The notes under the pieces were generated by a model. It ran no database searches, was not told where the DNA came from, and saw only the letters and a list, made by a program, of their open reading frames with translations. A program made the position numbers and the translations under genes. Shown here piece by piece: positions 44,134 to 45,063 of a DNA stretch of 45,063 bases (positions within the stretch are counted from its first letter, which is position 1; the number at the start of each line of letters is the position of its first letter). Origin of the DNA: Streptococcus sp. HMSC078D09 (lineage in GTDB: Bacteria > Bacillota > Bacilli > Lactobacillales > Streptococcaceae); contig NZ_KV813675.1 in assembly GCF_001813675.1 (NCBI RefSeq), positions 208,559-253,621 of the forward strand, read 5' to 3'.

Positions 44134-45036
44134 ATGACAGCTGCGTTAATTATTGGTTCTACAGTTTGTGATGTGATGATTTACTTGGATCGTTTGCCGA
44201 GTCGTGAAGGAGATGCCCATATTGATCACCAGCAATGGTCTGTGGGAGGTTGTGCCTTTAATGTCGTTAATATCCTTCATTTTTTGTCGCAACCCTACCA
44301 GTTTGTCTCGCCAGTCGGTTCTGGAATATATGGTGATTTTATTCGGAGAGAGTTGAAACAATTAGGGATTTCCTCTAACATCTCATTAGAAGGGGCCAAT
44401 GGTTGCTGTTACTGCTTTGTAGAGTCTGATGGTGAGAGGACCTTCTTATCGGACCACGGAGTGGAGTATAGCTTCCAAGCAGAGTGGCTAAAAGAGATCG
44501 AGACAGATCGGTTTGATTACATCTACTTATGTGGCCTTGAAGTCGAGGAGCCAACCGGTCTGGCATTGGTCCAGTCTGTTTCACAACTAGAGGGCCAGGT
44601 GATTTTCGCACCTGGGCCACGCGGACTCTTGATTCCAAAGGATCGACTGGAAGCAATTTATGATCTGCATCCAATTCTCCATGTAAATGAGGCTGAAGCA
44701 CTGGCTTTTTCAGGGTGTAGAGAGATCCAGCCAGCCATCGAACACTTGTATCAAAGAACGGGACAATTAGTCATTGTCACCTTGGGTGAAAACGGAGCGG
44801 TTGCCTATGATGGCAACTGGTATGAGGCAGACGGTTTTCCAACAGAAGTTGTCGATACAGTAGGCGCTGGAGATAGCCATGTGGGTGCCTTCATATCCGC
44901 TCGTTTAGAAGGCTTAGATATCGCGCAAGCTTTAAGATTTGCCAACAAAGTCTCTAGTCAGATTGTTGCAAGTAAGGGCGTTCATCTGACAAAAGAGCAG
45001 CAAGAAGCCCTACGAACAGAATTGAAACAAAAATAA
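44134..45036 (+). CDS. PfkB-family carbohydrate/nucleoside kinase
   Basis: A 300-residue ribokinase-like kinase. The N-terminal IIGSTVCDVMIYLDRLPSREGD with the sugar-binding G-G-C-A-F-N stretch (WSVGGCAFNV) is typical, and DTVGAGDSHVGAF is the PfkB signature with the catalytic base D in GAGD. Ribokinase or pseudouridine kinase are both possible. It follows nucleoside-related genes (phosphorylase, ECF unit), which supports a nucleoside-salvage role, but it has its own promoter. The repeat element begins 4 nt after the stop codon. Confidence 0.88.
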   Translation: MTAALIIGSTVCDVMIYLDRLPSREGDAHIDHQQWSVGGCAFNVVNILHFLSQPYQFVSPVGSGIYGDFIRRELKQLGISSNISLEGANGCCYCFVESDGERTFLSDHGVEYSFQAEWLKEIETDRFDYIYLCGLEVEEPTGLALVQSVSQLEGQVIFAPGPRGLLIPKDRLEAIYDLHPILHVNEAEALAFSGCREIQPAIEHLYQRTGQLVIVTLGENGAVAYDGNWYEADGFPTEVVDTVGAGDSHVGAFISARLEGLDIAQALRFANKVSSQIVASKGVHLTKEQQEALRTELKQK

Positions 45037-45040
45037 AAAA

Positions 45041-45063
45041 GAGAGTGGGACAGAAATCGGTAA
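45041..45063 (+). repeat. 5' end of the interspersed three-hairpin repeat (copy D, cut by window edge)
   Basis: The last 23 bases are identical to the first bases of copies B and C (start of hairpin 1). It starts 4 nt after the PfkB stop, same strand. Confidence 0.85.

Noticed and set aside
1..45063. tRNA, rRNA, CRISPR array, insertion sequence, prophage or toxin-antitoxin genes
   Set aside because: None found: no cloverleaf sequences, no regularly spaced repeats, no transposase, integrase or phage structural genes; the lone XRE gene has no toxin partner.

Overview
The window looks like chromosome from a mitis/sanguinis-group Streptococcus. Base composition is low to moderate GC. Gene order secA-aroG-acpS-alr-recG, codY-pncA, gatCAB and the methionine-transport operon all match what is known from streptococci, and a RUP-like element typical of this group lies in front of a merR-type gene. 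Nothing points to a prophage, plasmid, conjugative element, insertion sequence, CRISPR array, tRNA or rRNA. I did not identify the species; S. parasanguinis or a relative would fit, but this is an inference.

Layout: (1) 1-4680: PAP2 phosphatase, GNAT acetyltransferase, convergent queG, divergent manA and a TipA-like MerR regulator whose promoter has a 19-bp MerR-type spacer. (2) 4685-6946: a copy of a structured intergenic repeat, then the potassium importer gene kimA with a hairpin leader. (3) 7001-14302: secA, a single DAHP synthase gene, acpS, alr, recG. (4) 14310-17666: convergent L-asparaginase, a HAD phosphatase fused to a MazG-like pyrophosphatase domain, a 151-bp inverted-repeat element and uspA on the minus strand. 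(5) 17840-23981: aminotransferase, codY with a near-consensus CodY box, nicotinamidase, gatCAB. (6) 24082-27935: small membrane protein, bdhA with a cre site overlapping its promoter, EamA transporter, DUF4352/DUF5105-like lipoprotein. (7) 27939-36225: a long same-strand block preceded by a perfect streptococcal MET-box: M20D amidohydrolase, amino-acid-binding lipoprotein, metQ, M20 dipeptidase, metN, metI, an MptD/Trep_Strep-like membrane protein, a SAM hydroxide adenosyltransferase (DUF62) and a UPF0397 ECF S component. (8) 36240-39928: another copy of the repeat, an XRE regulator with two small membrane proteins, trhO, a DUF4299 gene. (9) 39973-45036: nucleoside phosphorylase, ECF ATPase and T component, SDR oxidoreductase, PfkB-family kinase, then the start of another repeat copy.

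The most interesting unit is region 7. The MET-box sits at about -66 from a predicted start of transcription, as expected for a LysR-type activator (MetR/MtaR). No terminator is visible until the repeat at 36240, so sulphur-amino-acid uptake, peptide and acyl-amino-acid hydrolysis, SAM hydrolysis and one or two vitamin-type (ECF) substrate-binding components may be expressed together. The ATPase and T subunits that could energise the S component lie 4.5 kb away behind a nucleoside phosphorylase. A methionine/SAM/adenosine salvage function is a reasonable hypothesis that remains untested.

A second theme is a repeat of about 185 bp with three predicted hairpins, the last a rho-independent terminator. 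It occurs twice in full (4685-4870, 36240-36423) and once in part at each window edge. The copies whose position can be judged lie 4-15 nt after a stop codon on the same strand.
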